Below, piece after piece: positions 12,498-32,033 of a DNA stretch of 64,000 nucleotides (its first letter is position 1; each line of letters opens with the position of its first letter). A program made the position numbers and the translations under genes. The stretch comes from Dermacentor variabilis (Eukaryota; Arthropoda; Arachnida; Ixodida; Ixodidae), in the NCBI RefSeq assembly GCF_050947875.1, contig NC_134568.1, positions 267,908,702 to 267,972,701 on the forward strand, read 5' to 3'. The notes beneath the pieces were generated by a model that saw only the letters and a list, made by a program, of their open reading frames with translations, was not told where the DNA came from and ran no database searches.

Positions 12498-13829
12498 GGA
12501 AATAAAAATGCGCGCTGAAGTCGGCCGATCTTGACCAAGGCGGCCCCGTTTGGAAGGCCCACTTTTGATTGGCTGTCAAGAGAATCCAGTTTCGTAACGG
12601 CCTGATTAGCGTCCCTGTTTCAGTTCTTGCATAGTTGCCAAATCATCATGACGCGGAAAGAAGAAAGCAATAACGTGAAGAATGGTTAGACAAAGAATTG
12701 AATTTGTAAACGTGTATACGTGTGTAGAGTTGTTCACGTCATGAAAACTGCCCCTTTTCAGTTGACCATTTCCAACTGTTTACAAGAATTTTCCAAAACC
12801 GGCTGGTCCCACTAGCAATTCTGCTAGTTATAGGCCTATGCAACAAAGTCAGACTTACGGGCCAGTTAGGAGCGGACGACAAAAACTACTATTTTCTTTA
12901 TCGTCAGCGCACCAATCATGTGATTTTTTACAATTTGATTAAGCGAATTAGTATTTGTTAGTATACGCGTATGGAATGCTTAATACGTTCTCGCGGTAAT
13001 CGGGACACCCCTTATGGAGCTGTGCAATTACGCATCTTGGGATTTTTCTTTCTTTTTCTTTTTTTTTTTTTTGCCCTAGCGCCTCTGGGAAACCAAGGAT
13101 GTTCCCCGATATATTGCGGTTTCTTTAAATATTAAAGCCTCATGGTTCGGTCAATAGCAATACATTTGCCGGCAGCGGATGTACACAACTACAAAGTATT
13201 TAAAACTACGAGTGTTCATGCAACGCCGAAACATTAGGATGAAAGCAGCTGAACGATTCTCAAGGTTGGACAAATCTAAACACAGATCAGCGATGGGAGA
13301 GAATGATTTATGCTTAAAATGACACCTCAATCAAGTAGTTTCGAGAAAGTGTGATTAGACGTTGCACATTACAGATTGCAGTCATTTTCCTCTTCCGTTA
13401 GGAAAAGTGTCGAGTACCTAAGCAGGGAAGGTTGCGGTCGCCCCCAACGCCTTTGAATCTGCCCATGACACGCGATTAATACAAAGTAATTGCTTGGAAG
13501 TTTGAAAAACATCGAAAAATTTGCATTCACGTGCAAGCACGGTTTCGATGCAGGAATAATGTCCTGTTATTAGCTCAGTATTACCGCCCAAACTTGCGGA
13601 ACGCTTTTGAGCTTCTCATCATGACCCTGAGCTGTGCCGAAGTTTTTTGATGGACCCTCTCTGCACAAGCCCCTTTGTCGTAGTGAATGCACGCACTGCC
13701 CTTACTACCAGCCCAATGAGGGAGAGCAAAAAAAAAAAAAAAAAATCGGCGATTAATCAGTGGCTTGTGCTTTAGCAACGTTTACGTAGACGGCCAAAGC
13801 CAGTAATTTTATTTTACATATATCTTTGT

Positions 13830-14702
13830 GTCTGAACCCCCCACTCGCAGCCGAGGTGCTCCGACTGCGAAAACACATCTCGCGGTGTGGCTCGGAGAAG
13901 CCGGTAGACGGCATACCGTCGCCATTGCCCTTCGACCTAGCGAGCTCGTCACTGCGCGGGTGAAGAACTACACGCACCCTCGGCTGCGCAGAGCACCACA
14001 TGGCGCGGCAGCACGCGCTAAAGGCATTCCTGTCATTCTGCCGCCCGAACATCGTTTTTACGACGCGCGCGTCGCGCATTCCAGCGGGCCGTCATCGAGG
14101 CTCGGCGGCCGTTTTCGCTGGAGTATGCGGAGCCACGGCGTGCGCGCTCGTGACGCTGCAGCGGCGCTCGCTGCCGTCTCTTCCCTCACGGACGGCCGCA
14201 CGAGGAGATGGACACGCCGCCGCTGTCGCCGCCACCAGAACTCGCCCCGCCGCGCCCGAATGACATTGCGCGGATATATCGCGCATTTCCGGCGAGGACA
14301 CCAACTAGTTCGCGTCCTCTCCTCCTCGTATGTCGTGGCCGCCGCGGAGGCAAGGGCGCGCAAAACGGCACGCGCTGGCCTCGTTCGCGCATCTTGCTTC
14401 CTCCGCCCGCGTCACCGCTCGCCGGAGGTCCGCTGAGCGATCTTCCTGGCGCCACGCAAGCACGGCGCACCGCTGTAGAACTTTCTCCGAAGAACGGACC
14501 GTTTGAACTACGACGGATCGCGACCTATAGCGACGCGCGCGAGAGCTCAAGGTGACTGTCCGCTTTCAAGTGTCCTACCTACACTCGGTTTAACCTTCTC
14601 TCTCTCAATTACCGGCACTGTCAGGGGGTCGGCCAACCTAATACAGAAGGGAACAAAATTAACGTATGTTGACTGTTTCGTTTCGGTTCCATGGCGAAGA
14701 AG
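13830..14702 (+). promoter_or_regulatory. CpG-rich region ending in a candidate first coding exon (MAKK)
   Basis: A GC- and CpG-dense block (about 13830-14560) precedes ttcggttccATGGCGAAGAAG|gtaagc at 14691-14702. That is a start codon in fair context, four codons (Met-Ala-Lys-Lys) and a strong splice donor in phase 0. CpG island followed by a tiny coding exon and donor is a common arrangement for a housekeeping-type first exon. No downstream partner exon could be recognised, so the gene is unknown. A chance GTAAGC remains possible. Confidence 0.3.
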
Positions 14703-15016
14703 GTAAGCTTTGTGGAGCTAGAAAAAGTAAGAAAGGCAGTAACCTTTGTTGTCACACGGCCGGAGGTGGGGAACAATCCGGCCCCGTAACCAGCACGTGC
14801 TATCATCAGCGCTTCTCTTCATCCGGTTTGTAGATCCCGAAACGAAATTTTGGCTTACCGCCCGTCAGATCGGATCATGACTGCAAAAAGACGGTAAACC
14901 GGGAGCTTACGTTTTCACTAAAATAGTGCGCACTTGCTCGTTTGCGTGGTTGAAATGTCGCACAGTCGTGCCGCTAGCTGTGTGTTCTTTCCCATATTAT
15001 TTGACTTTCTACTATA

Positions 15017-15874
15017 CAGGGTGTCCCACGTAACTTGAGCCAAACACTAAAGATAGGCAAATGCCACGTAGATGGACAGAGCCAATGTTGTTTGCCGTCA
15101 CTTGAAGATATGCAGATTTTTTTCGTTACACCTAATTAGATAATTAGTCTTAATTGATTAATTAACTTCTCGAATATAATTAGATGAAAAGTGTCAATGC
15201 GAAAATTGTAGGCAACATAACAACTCTTCGTACAGCTTTCTGTTGCTCGATAACCCGCCGTGGTTGCTGCGACCTCGTGGCTAGGCACGAGGTCGCAGGA
15301 TCGAATACCGGCCACGGCGGCCTCATTTCGATGGGGGCACACGTGTACTTAGATTTAGGTGCACGTTAAGGAACCCCAGGTGGTCCAAATTTCCGGAGGC
15401 CCCCACTACGGCGTGCCTCATAATCAAATCGTGGTTTTGGCACGTAAAAACCCAATAATTTTTGTTGTTGTTGTCGCTCAATACATGCTACATAAAAGTG
15501 TTTTCCCGAGCGTGAAATAAGCCCGCAAATAGTCGCAAAATTGCCGCGCGACTGGCCGCTAGAGGCCCTTTGCGTGTATTCGCGGGCTTCTTCCACGCTC
15601 GGAAAATCACTGTAATGTAGCACGTATCGAGCAACAGAAACCTGTATCGGAAGTTTTTCATGTCGCTCTACAATTTTTTAATTGACACTTTTCATCTAAT
15701 TATAATATTTAAGAAGCTTCTTAATTAATGAATACTAATTATTAAATTAGGCGGAATGAAAAATAAGAATCTGAGTATCTTCAAGCGACGGCAAACAACA
15801 TTACCTTGGTTCTGTCCAGCTACGCGGCATTTTAATATTTTTAATGAATGGCTCAAGTTAAGTGGGACACTCTG
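15017..15874. mobile_element. Palindromic mariner-type MITE, family B, with TA duplication
   Basis: The element starts CAGGGTGTCCCACGTAACTT and ends with the imperfect reverse complement (...GTGGGACACTCTG). TA flanks both ends (15015-15016 and 15875-15876), the target preference of Tc1/mariner elements. The inverted arms extend hundreds of bases inward: ttgccgtcacttgaagata on the left answers tatcttcaagcgacggcaa on the right. There is no transposase frame, so it is non-autonomous. A Ruka SINE interrupts the left arm (15254-15463). A second, end-truncated copy is at 53105-53783. Confidence 0.8.
15254..15463 (+). mobile_element. Ruka SINE, internally deleted, inside MITE B
   Basis: The head cccgccgtggttgct, a B-box-like aggatcgaataccggcc, and the body gtacttagatttaggtgcac through ctcataatcaaatcgtggtt identify Ruka. 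About 30 bases between the A and B box regions are missing. Flanking tgttgctcgata (15241-15252) and tgtcgctcaata (15472-15483) form a 12-bp target duplication with two mismatches, so the insertion is not very recent. Confidence 0.88.
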
Positions 15875-15876
15875 TA

Positions 15877-16902
15877 TACACGAAGCGCTTCGAATGCCGC
15901 TTCTTAATCGTGCGCAACGAACTAACACTCGCTTTGTCACGGACATCGCGACAGGCGACATTGCCGCTGATCTGATTTCAGGTAGTAAGGCTGCTACAAT
16001 TATCCAATACATCGAGCCGACATTTCGCATCAAAATAATTTTGCGTCTACAAGGTATCGACCGAAGTGTATCGGTTCACACTGTCCCCACCCCATGCATT
16101 CCTATATGTTTTCCTACAGAGATGATGAGGGGTCTGGACAGGAAATGAATCGACGGCTTGCTGGAAAGCAGCGTAAACAAGACGATCGAAAAAAAAAAAA
16201 AGCTCACGCAACAGCGCGTAGTGTGACATGCGAGTGTTTGTGTCCTTTCTTTTCTTTAAGCGTAGCGGAAGAAAGCGGAGATGACGTCAGCTCTGCGGTT
16301 CACTGACGGGCTGACTACCTTCGTTCCATTTTCTTTGAACGAGTAGTATAATGAAGAGGCGGTTAATGGAACGTACTCAAGCAATCATGTGTAGATTTTA
16401 GAGGCATTGCAGCGAAGATGTCGTACGGTGCACGTCGTACATTGCAATCAACGCTCAAAGTCCCTTCTAGCAAAAGTTCCATGTGGCCTCATTTTTCGAC
16501 AGTGAACGAGAACCAGACTCGCGGCGCAAGACATTGCGCTCAGGTCAGTAGTGTATGACGCGCTTCATCTGGTGAGTTTTCTCTCGTGCAATTACCTCAC
16601 AAGGTTAAAAAACCACTTTGCGCGTGACCTCTGCTGTTTCAGGGCAGTGCTTTCGGTGCTATACCCACTTTCACGCTTGGCGTTCAACGCCGTGGAATCT
16701 GTGCAAGAAGTTCGGTAATCAAAATGTACCGCTCTTCGCGTTTCGTGGTCGCACTGTTCGCGCGTGAGGCTGCTGCGACGGGTCGGAAATGAAAAACCCG
16801 AAAAAAAAAAAAACGAAAAGTAAGATGATCTAATACGACGCCATATAACACAGTTTTCTTATTTTTAAGGATTAAAAGTATTTACATTTATTACTATTTG
16901 CA
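15877..16902. other. Unassigned intergenic DNA
   Basis: No gene seen. TGACGTCA, a perfect CRE palindrome, occurs at 16282-16289, but nothing nearby supports a promoter. Short A runs occur near 16189 and 16801. Confidence 0.35.
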
Positions 16903-18132
16903 GGTAATTGCAAATAGAATCGGGAACACATTAGACTCCTGTCAACCAAAGGACCAGGCAGGATTCCGTAAAGGCTACTGAACAATAGACCATATTCACA
17001 CTATCAATCAGGCGATAGAGAAATGTGCGGAATATAACCAACCCTTATATATAGCTTTCATTGATTACGAGAAAGCGTTTGATTCAGTCGAAACCTCAGC
17101 AGTCATGGAGGCATTATGGAATCAGGCTGTAGACGAACCGTATGTAAAAATACTGAAAGCTATGTATAGCTGCCCCACAGCCACCGTAGTCCTCCATAAA
17201 GAAAGCAACAAAATCCCAATAAAGAAAGGGGTCAGGCAGAGAGATACGATCTCTCCAATGCTATTGACAGCGTGTTTACAGGTGGTATTCAGAGACCTGG
17301 ATTGGGAAGAATTGGGGATAAGAGTTAATGGAGAATACCTTAGTAACTTGCGATTCGCTGATGATATTGTCTTGCTTACTAACTCAGGGGACCAACTGCA
17401 ATGCATGCTCACTGACCTGGACAGGTAAAGCAGAAGGGTGGGTCTAAAAATTAATCTGCAGAAAACTAAAGTAATGTTTAATAGTCTCGGAAGAGAACAG
17501 CAGTTTACAATAGGTAGCGAGGCACTGGAAGTGGTAGGGGAATACATCTACTTAGGGCAGGTAGTGACCGCGGATCCGGATCATGAGACTGAAATAAATC
17601 AGGAGAATAAGAATGGGCTGGGGTGCGTTTGGCAGGCATTCTCAGATCATGAACAGCAGGTTGCCATTATCCCTCAAGAGAAAAGTGTATAACAGCTGTG
17701 TCTTACCAGTACTTACGTACGGGGCAGAAAGCTGGAGGCTTACGAAAAGGGTTCTACTTAAATTGAGGACGACGCAACGAGCTATAGAAAGAAGAATGGT
17801 GGGTGTAACGTTAAGGGATAAGAATAGAGCAGATTGGGTGAGGGAACAAACGCGAGTTAATGACATCTTAGTTCAAATCAAGAAAAAGAAATTGGCATGG
17901 GCAGGACATGTAATGAGGAGGGAAGATAACCGATATGGTCATTAAGGGTTACGGACTGGATTCCAAGGGAAGGGAAGCGTAGCAGGGGGCGGCAGCAAGT
18001 TAGGTGGGCGGATGAGATTAAGAAGTTTGCAGGGACAACACGGCCACAATTAGTACATGACCGGAGTAGTTGGAGAAGTATGGGAGAGCCCTTTGCCCTG
18101 CAGTGGGCGTAACCAGGCTGATGATGATGATA
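16903..18132 (+). mobile_element. RTE-like non-LTR retrotransposon, 5' truncated, inactivated
   Basis: Translation gives RT blocks in order: DQAGFRKGY, AFIDYEKAFDSVE (motif A), GVRQRDTISPMLL (motif B), LRFADDIVLL (motif C, catalytic Asp pair kept) and VGLKINLQKTKVMF. They are followed by YLGQVV, SCVLPVLTYGAESW and a LAWAGHVMRRED block, the usual order in RTE-type elements. The copy is dead. A TGA follows GFRKGY near 16978, a TAA precedes SRRVGLKIN at about 17427, and a frameshift lies near 17610. The usually conserved Gly of motif B is Arg. It starts inside the RT and ends in a short (gat)n tail at 18119-18132, typical of RTE 3' ends. Confidence 0.85.
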
Positions 18133-18310
18133 AGAAGCCAACAAACAAAGGCACCAAGGACAACATAGGGGAAATTATACCTGCTAAATGAATTAAAGAA
18201 ATGATGAATTCATGGAAATGAAAGTGAATGAAAAAACATATTGCCGAAGGTGGGGAACGATCCCACGCCTTCGCAAGACGTGGGATGGTCACCCCCCCCC
18301 CCCCCCCCCC
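18133..18310 (-). mobile_element. tRNA-like SINE (family S2), minus copy
   Basis: The reverse complement shows a tRNA-like T-arm (gtgggatcgttccccacc) ending in ttcggcaa. It then gives ttcatttccatgaattcatc, tttctttaattcattt and tgttgtccttggtgcctttg, in the same order as the copies at 18605 and 55302. Its 3' end abuts the 3' (gat)n tail of the RTE fragment. A run of 19 C (18292-18310) marks the other side, so the tRNA head is lost or truncated. Confidence 0.6.
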
Positions 18311-18330
18311 TCTGCGGCAATAAGTTTTTG

Positions 18331-18481
18331 TAATGTGATGAACGAGAAGAAAGGGAACCGAAGGGCCCTATTTGTATAAGTAATTTCCCCTATGTTGTCC
18401 TTGGCGTCTTTGTTGGCTTCTCATGATATAATTAATAAAAACAGGGCCACTCGGTTCCCTTCCTTCTCGTTCATCACATTA
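18331..18481. repeat. 39-bp inverted repeat around an S2 tail fragment
   Basis: The left arm 18331-18369 (taatgtgatgaacgagaag...) matches the reverse complement of 18443-18481 (...cttctcgttcatcacatta) with few mismatches. The interval contains the S2 SINE tail (tgttgtccttggcgtctttg). Confidence 0.65.
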
Positions 18482-18604
18482 CGAGGGTCTCGAATCCGGC
18501 AACACTGGTGTCTTCAGGTAGCGTGGGTGGTTTTATTGACCAGATGCCGCCACCTAAATAGATCACGTACTCGTGACGCTTGCGGCAGAAAGGATGTTCC
18601 ACAT

Positions 18605-18925
18605 CCGCCGCGAAGGTTTGCGAGTGGTGGCGCTGGCTATGTGTAAGCCCACGGTTCTAGTAGCAAAACATAACTACCCCAGAAAGTGGATGCAAAAACA
18701 GCGCCGCGGTAGCTCAGTTTGTAAGAGCATCACACGCGTAATGCGAAGACGAGGGTTGGTATCCAACATGCGGCGATTTTTGCTTTTCCATCCACTTTCG
18801 TTTCCATCAATCTATCATTTCCTTAATTCAGTAAGTAGGTACAAGTAATTTCCATGTCTTGTCCTTTGTGGTTGGCTTCTTATGATTAATAAACGTCGGG
18901 CTCCTTTCTTCTCGTGCAACTGATC
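18605..18925 (+). mobile_element. tRNA-Thr-like SINE (family S2) with shared upstream segment
   Basis: At 18702-18775 a tRNA-like segment reads cgccgcggtagctcag (A box region), a possible anticodon loop cgcgtaa with CGT (Thr-like), and gagggttggtatccaac (B box region). The tail tttccatcaatctatcattt, ccttaattcagtaagtagg and ttggcttcttatgattaat follows. About 95 bp upstream (from ccgccgcgaaggttt through ccccagaaagtgga) is shared with the copy at 55302, so the repeat unit is longer than the tRNA head. Not a functional tRNA gene: stems contain mismatches and position 33 is not T. Confidence 0.65.
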
Positions 18926-19886
<961 letters not shown>

Positions 19887-20214
19887 CCCTCACAATTTCT
19901 TCTCTTTTTTTCAGCAACCGTTAGCGTTTAGAGAAAGCTAGTCATACAGCAGTCATTCTTCCGTGAAAAGCTTGTTTGTAAATGGGCCCTAAGGTTGTTG
20001 ATAGGCTATTCGTGCAGTTTTTGACAATTTGTTATCTTGTGTTTAAAACTGATCCTGTGTCCCCGATAGTCACCTGTCTGTTGCACCAGTCAGTACAGGC
20101 GTCTTACCTAATTGACCGAAATAAATATTCCTGCTGTAAATATATGCTTCTACGTTTGACAACTCCATTTGTTACTTGAAATTTATTATTCGTATTCGAA
20201 GAAAAAAAGTGACA

Positions 20215-20545
20215 TTCGCTCACCTCTACTTTTTATGCACTGAAGCAGAATAGTAAATGGAACGCCATGTAGTTCGTCGCAAACATTGGAAACGCATATC
20301 TCGAAAGTGGTGTCATCCTCAGAATTCGTTCCAAGTGCATAAGCCTCGTGAAGTCACCAGCTGCAATCCGTAAATTGCAATATGTACTGCAAGGTAATTA
20401 CTTTAGAAGTTAATTAGCGAAAGTTTATTAATTGGTCGATTATTCATTCCTATTTATCGTGCAAATAATGTCCGCCTCTTCGAGTAATCCAGCTCAAGTT
20501 AAATTGTGGTGCATGCCATAAGTGATTAAAACAGGCAGCCGTATG
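20215..20545. repeat. Palindromic repeat family A, loop plus right arm
   Basis: Shares ordered blocks with the right half of 10600-11230: gcactgaagcagaatagtaa (loop), atctcgaaagtggtgtcatc, cgtaaattgcaatatgtact, aataatgtccgcctcttcga and gagtaatccagct. The left arm is absent. Confidence 0.6.
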
Positions 20546-25819
<5,274 letters not shown>

Positions 25820-25890
25820 CAGCGTTTCTCAGACTGCGGGTCATGATCTCCAAATGGGTCATGAGTCTTTTTTTCTGGGGTCATGGAGGG
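25820..25890 (+). mobile_element. hAT (Charlie)-like terminal sequence
   Basis: CAGCGTTTCTCAGACTGCGG, followed by gtcatgatctccaaatgggtc, resembles the terminal inverted repeat of hAT-Charlie type elements (CAGNGTTTCTCAAnCTGnGGGTC). No matching opposite end was found downstream within the window, so only one terminus is claimed. Confidence 0.4.
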
Positions 25891-26559
25891 CCCAACTATC
25901 ACCAACGACGTCGAACTTTAAACTATCCACTACCTTCTTCGCACTCCTTTTATCGATGCGAAACGACGAAATTTTGCAAGGGTGGTAAACAAAGAAATGC
26001 TCTCGCATTTGAAGTCTGGCCTCAAGACCTAAACAACACCTTTCTCATTAAAATACACGATTAAAGCAATCCTTGTTAAAAAAAACCATTAACAAACACT
26101 CTTGGTAGCTCTCTCTGCTGTCGTTAATGTCTTCTAAATAAATTAAAATGCAAATGTATACGCGTCATTGAAAAAGTAAATTATCAGAAGGCTTATAAAG
26201 GTGCGGGGGCGGGGGAGGGGAGTCACTATAGGTTTGGTAATGATAAAAGGGGCCACGTACTGGAAAACATTGAGAAAGACTTGCGATAGCACCTCTTGTG
26301 AGCTCAAGCGTAACGAACACTACCGAAAACGACATTAATTTAATTAATCGAAGGTCTTGATGCAGCTAGCGCGCGATTTAGAAGCTCTCTACAAAGTCCC
26401 CCTATATCGCATACATAGAGCAACGTTCTTGACCGAAGTTCAGCGTGGCTCTTTTTGAACACTTTGGTAAATGACGAGAGCCCTTGTCTTTACGGTCGCG
26501 AATGCGATGGCCTGTACAGGGCTGTATGGGTAACCAGCATGGCCAGGAGACGATACGGT
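25891..26559. other. Unassigned, possibly interior of the hAT-like element
   Basis: No transposase motif was recognised. A G-rich patch lies near 26203-26220. Confidence 0.3.
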
Positions 26560-26567
26560 AATTTGAC

Positions 26568-26770
26568 GGTGTTGGGCTGCTAAGCACGAGGTCGAATCCC
26601 GGCCACGGCGGCCGCATTTCGATGGGGGCGAAATGCGAAAATACCCGTGTACTTAGATTTAGGTTCACGTTAAAGAACCCCAGGTGGTCGAAATTTCCGG
26701 AGTCCTCCACTACGGCGTGCCTCATAATCAGAAAGTGGTTTCGGCACGTAAAACCCCATATTTTTTTTAA
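26568..26770 (+). mobile_element. Ruka SINE, 5' truncated
   Basis: Begins ggtgttgggctgctaagcac, keeps part of the B box region (aggtcgaatcccggcc) and the whole body to cacgtaaaaccccat plus a T/A tail. AATTTGAC flanks both sides (26560-26567 and 26771-26778), an 8-bp target duplication. The A-box head is missing. Confidence 0.9.
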
Positions 26771-27049
26771 AATTTGACTGTGCAAGTGAAATATGCTGAC
26801 GCCGTCCGGCAGGGAGGCCGCGAAAAAGCACATTTTGAACGATATCAACGTTTGCTTTCGCCCGATGCGTTTTGTTAATGGCCTGGCCATGGGCATGCGC
26901 GTTACGGGGAGCGCATGCACACCTACGTTCTAGCACGTAGGTAGCCAGTCAGGTCAGAAGCTGGACACATGTGTCTCAAAAGATGAGCAGTGAATTTGCA
27001 GACGCGAAATCGGCTGCACGTGCTACTGAAGAATGTTTTCTCCGCTTGC

Positions 27050-28726
<1,677 letters not shown>

Positions 28727-28769
28727 CACCACCAGGCACGACGTGCTCGCGCCAAAGGGAACTGGCGAG

Positions 28770-28896
28770 CAAGAAGTTATGGAGCAAGACATTACCATGC
28801 TCCTTGTGGATTCAGTGCACCAGCTGCAGCGAGTGGGCTCATGAATCCTGCGTGGGGACCCACGGAGTCTACTACAAGTGGTTGGCTTGCAAGTAG
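28770..28896 (+). pseudogene. Fragment resembling the PHD-like Cys-rich tail of a DDE transposase
   Basis: The plus-strand frame gives [20 protein letters not shown], then a YYKWLACK ending and a stop at 28894-28896. The spacing C-x2-C-x4-HxxC with a later Cys is PHD-finger-like and resembles the C-terminal zinc-binding tails of some domesticated or pogo/Tigger-type transposases. Only the end is present. The upstream sequence is replaced by the (TA)n tract. Confidence 0.35.
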
Positions 28897-31800
28897 AAAC
28901 CTTTATTTTCGCACAGGTTGGCTCATGGTACTGTAAGTGTAGGCAACTTTCATTTTCCACAATGTCTGATTGTCATATAAAGAGAGAGAAGTGACACGAA
29001 GAAACAGCAAAATAAAAATTTTAACGCACACTTTAGCGTCAACGCCATTGAATCGATGAAAAATATGGCGGAAGCGTTAGGACACTTGTTGCAATGTGTA
29101 CAAAAATTTAGAGTTCACTAGACAGCCTAATTACGCACGCACATAATCAGCATGCACCACTGAACTGTAACATAAATTTTTACTGCTAAAGAGAAACGTA
29201 TTAGATGGCGAGGACATAGATTGTGATCCGCCGGCACGCTGCGCGCTGCATATCTTTCTAGTCGAGTGCAGTTTTGGCCAGACACCTCGTGTACTCGCAC
29301 TCTATACGATGTGCAAACATGTAGGAGTCAACGACATTGCAGCACGAGATGCGTGCATTGCCCTGCTGTACGAGTTTCTCTTTCTCCCTGAGGCACTCTG
29401 CTCGCAAATGATAAGTCAAGCAACGCACCCAAGACGTCAGGGTATGATCTCCGCGCGCCCTAAGTGGCTTGCTGCAAAGTGCATGAAGCTCAGCCGAGGT
29501 CGCCAACTTATCCGTCGCTGTTCTACTGGTTCATATAGATTTCGGACAAACCACTTTGGGCACTGGGAGGTGCGTAAACTACGCCGCCAGCTCGCTGCTT
29601 GATTTGTACTAAGCCAAAATGTGAAACCCGGGGCCTGGTAAACGGCCCTTGGTTGTTCGCTTTCAGCCTCTACTAAATGAAGCTCGGCGCACGAAGAAAA
29701 CTAGTCGAGGATATATAAGCGAACAAGATGACGCTCGGTGCCAGTTTCGAAAAAGCCATATCGACCGTATTTTTCGCCCAGCGTATCCGCGCAGTATAGC
29801 GCGAGAATCCGGACCGAGTTCATGCTCGCGCGGCCTGCCTCGCATGCCTTCCTCATGCGGCGCTGCCAATGCTACAAGGGAGAGAGAACTTGGACGAAGG
29901 CCGGGCGCCCGTCAAACGCTCCAGCGAGCAGCAGCCGTGTTCGCCGACCGAGTCCATGACGGACGGCTTGTCTCGCGTCAGCGCCGCCGCGTCTCTCGCT
30001 AAGCCCCACCTGTCTGGTACCGACCGCGGATCGGCGGAAACGCGCGCACGCGTGGACTGAGCCATTACGTAAACGCCCGCGCTCTGCTGCACCGAACTAT
30101 GGAGCAGCGCAAGCCGCCGAGACGTCCCGCGCACTGCGTGACGCAGTTTCACTGAGCCGAACGACGGGAACCTATAGGTTAGCGAGGCACGAAAGCGGCC
30201 AGAAGTTCTAAAACTTGGCGAAAACAATGCTTCCCGCATGACACAAGATGTTTATCGCAGAGTCGACGGGGGACTTGCAAGCTTTCCGCTGCTCTGCTCG
30301 TGTCCACGTGAAGAGCGCGACGTCTCAAGGACAACGTGTATCTACTGTTTGTCTGCTCGACCGTCTGTGATGGAGGCCGCAGTCGGCTACAGAAACCGTA
30401 ATCAAATCGTAACATTTCGGAAGGGCCAGCAGCAGCGGTATCCTGATCCGTACGAATTAATGCTTTCATTAATTAGTTGTTTACCAGCAAAACATGTTGA
30501 CCTAGCCGACCACTATTACGTTAACTTAGCAAGCAAAAAAAAAAAAAAGCATGTCCCTTATTTCTTCCGAACAGCGATGGCTGGCCGGCGACAAGAACGA
30601 CAACGACGGCTCACGTGTCGCGGACCCGGGACTGAATCCTGGGTTAATGTGCGACTTTTTAAAACATTTCAAAGCGCTTCTCACTGTAGCGGTTAAGATC
30701 GCGCAGCGCTCGCAGAACGTGGTGCAACTTATTCCAAGTCGCCTGCCACAGCATCATCAGTTTCGACGGACGCTGTTCCTTTCGCTGCACCCTTGCCCAG
30801 AGACGTCGCCGCGCAGTCGCAAGGGTTTGTCGAGAGAGAACAGACGCGCTCGCTGTCGGCATGCCAGACGCCCCGCGCAAGTTTATGCCGAAGTAGTGCC
30901 TGCGGAGAGCGTGCCGGCAGGCACGCACTTGGGAAAGCAAACATGCCACGCGGCTGCGGTGATTTCGCCATCTCGACATGCATGCCGGCGTTGCGCTCCT
31001 GTTTGTCTTTTTTTACTTTTTCCTACTTGCTGGTGGTGGACACATACCTTCGACCGGGACTGAGAGTGGAAGGCAAAAGTCGGTCGATTTGAGCCCGCAT
31101 TTCCGGCCGGCCCGCTCTCACTGCACTGGAAATGACGCTGCCCGCTGGGACGCAGCACCGACCTTGCGAACGGTACACCAGCGAGCGCTCACACTGCTCG
31201 GTCGGGTCCACGATCGCGAAGGCCGCGCGGAGGGAACAGCAGCGCGCGTTCGTGGCGCCCGGCTGTTTGCCGTGGAACGCTCGAAACGTTACCGTTAAAC
31301 GGCACGTAATTCAAGAAATGATCGTTCATTACGCGGGCACCACAGTGCAGCACCCAATTCGCGCGCGTGGTTCGTCAGGGGCTCGTTAATGACCGAGCTA
31401 AAACTGATTAATTTGTTAATTCTTTCATAACACGTGCACAGACTATAATTTCAGATAACCTCAGAGTACCAAACAAAACGCTTAACGGTCGCACCTTCCG
31501 GAAATAGTTCATTATCGGGGCCATTCGCAGTATCAAGGGAAATTCGCGCAGGATAACTTGCACAAACTGGCGACTAGCGGCTTATTGAGCGCACCATGAC
31601 AGCCACACGTGGCAAGTCTAAAGCAGTAAATGGAGTCAGCATTAATTGTGCCTTATGCAACGTTGTCATTATCCGTGACATATTCGACATTGTCCCGGTG
31701 ATAACTCGACAAAACCGGGGGCGTCCGACGGTGTACGTATACTGTTCAGTGGTGTATAGCTGTGGTTCGTTTCTCCAGCACGTCCTGTCTTACACGTTAT

Positions 31801-31987
31801 AATGCTAAATAAAGCTTTCCTTTGCTCTGCTGCCGTTATGGCTGAGGACCATTACAGGATTGACTCGTTGCTGAAATTCCCTCCGCATTCATCGTGATGA
31901 GCCGATTTGTCTTCCAGCTTACCGAAAGCTTCGCTTCAGCGATTCCCACATTGCATGCGCGGATGCAAACTTGCAAAAAAAAGTGTA

Positions 31988-32033
<46 letters not shown>

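Larger units (their letters stand above)
11231..13829. other. Unassigned intergenic DNA with homopolymer runs
   Basis: No gene is supported. It contains a G run (11754-11776), a C run (12469-12497), a T run near 13061-13072 and an A run near 13728-13745. Confidence 0.4.

Noticed and set aside
18702..18775. Possible tRNA-Thr gene
   Set aside because: Mismatched stems, no T at position 33, and flanking SINE tail shared with other copies; it is a SINE head.
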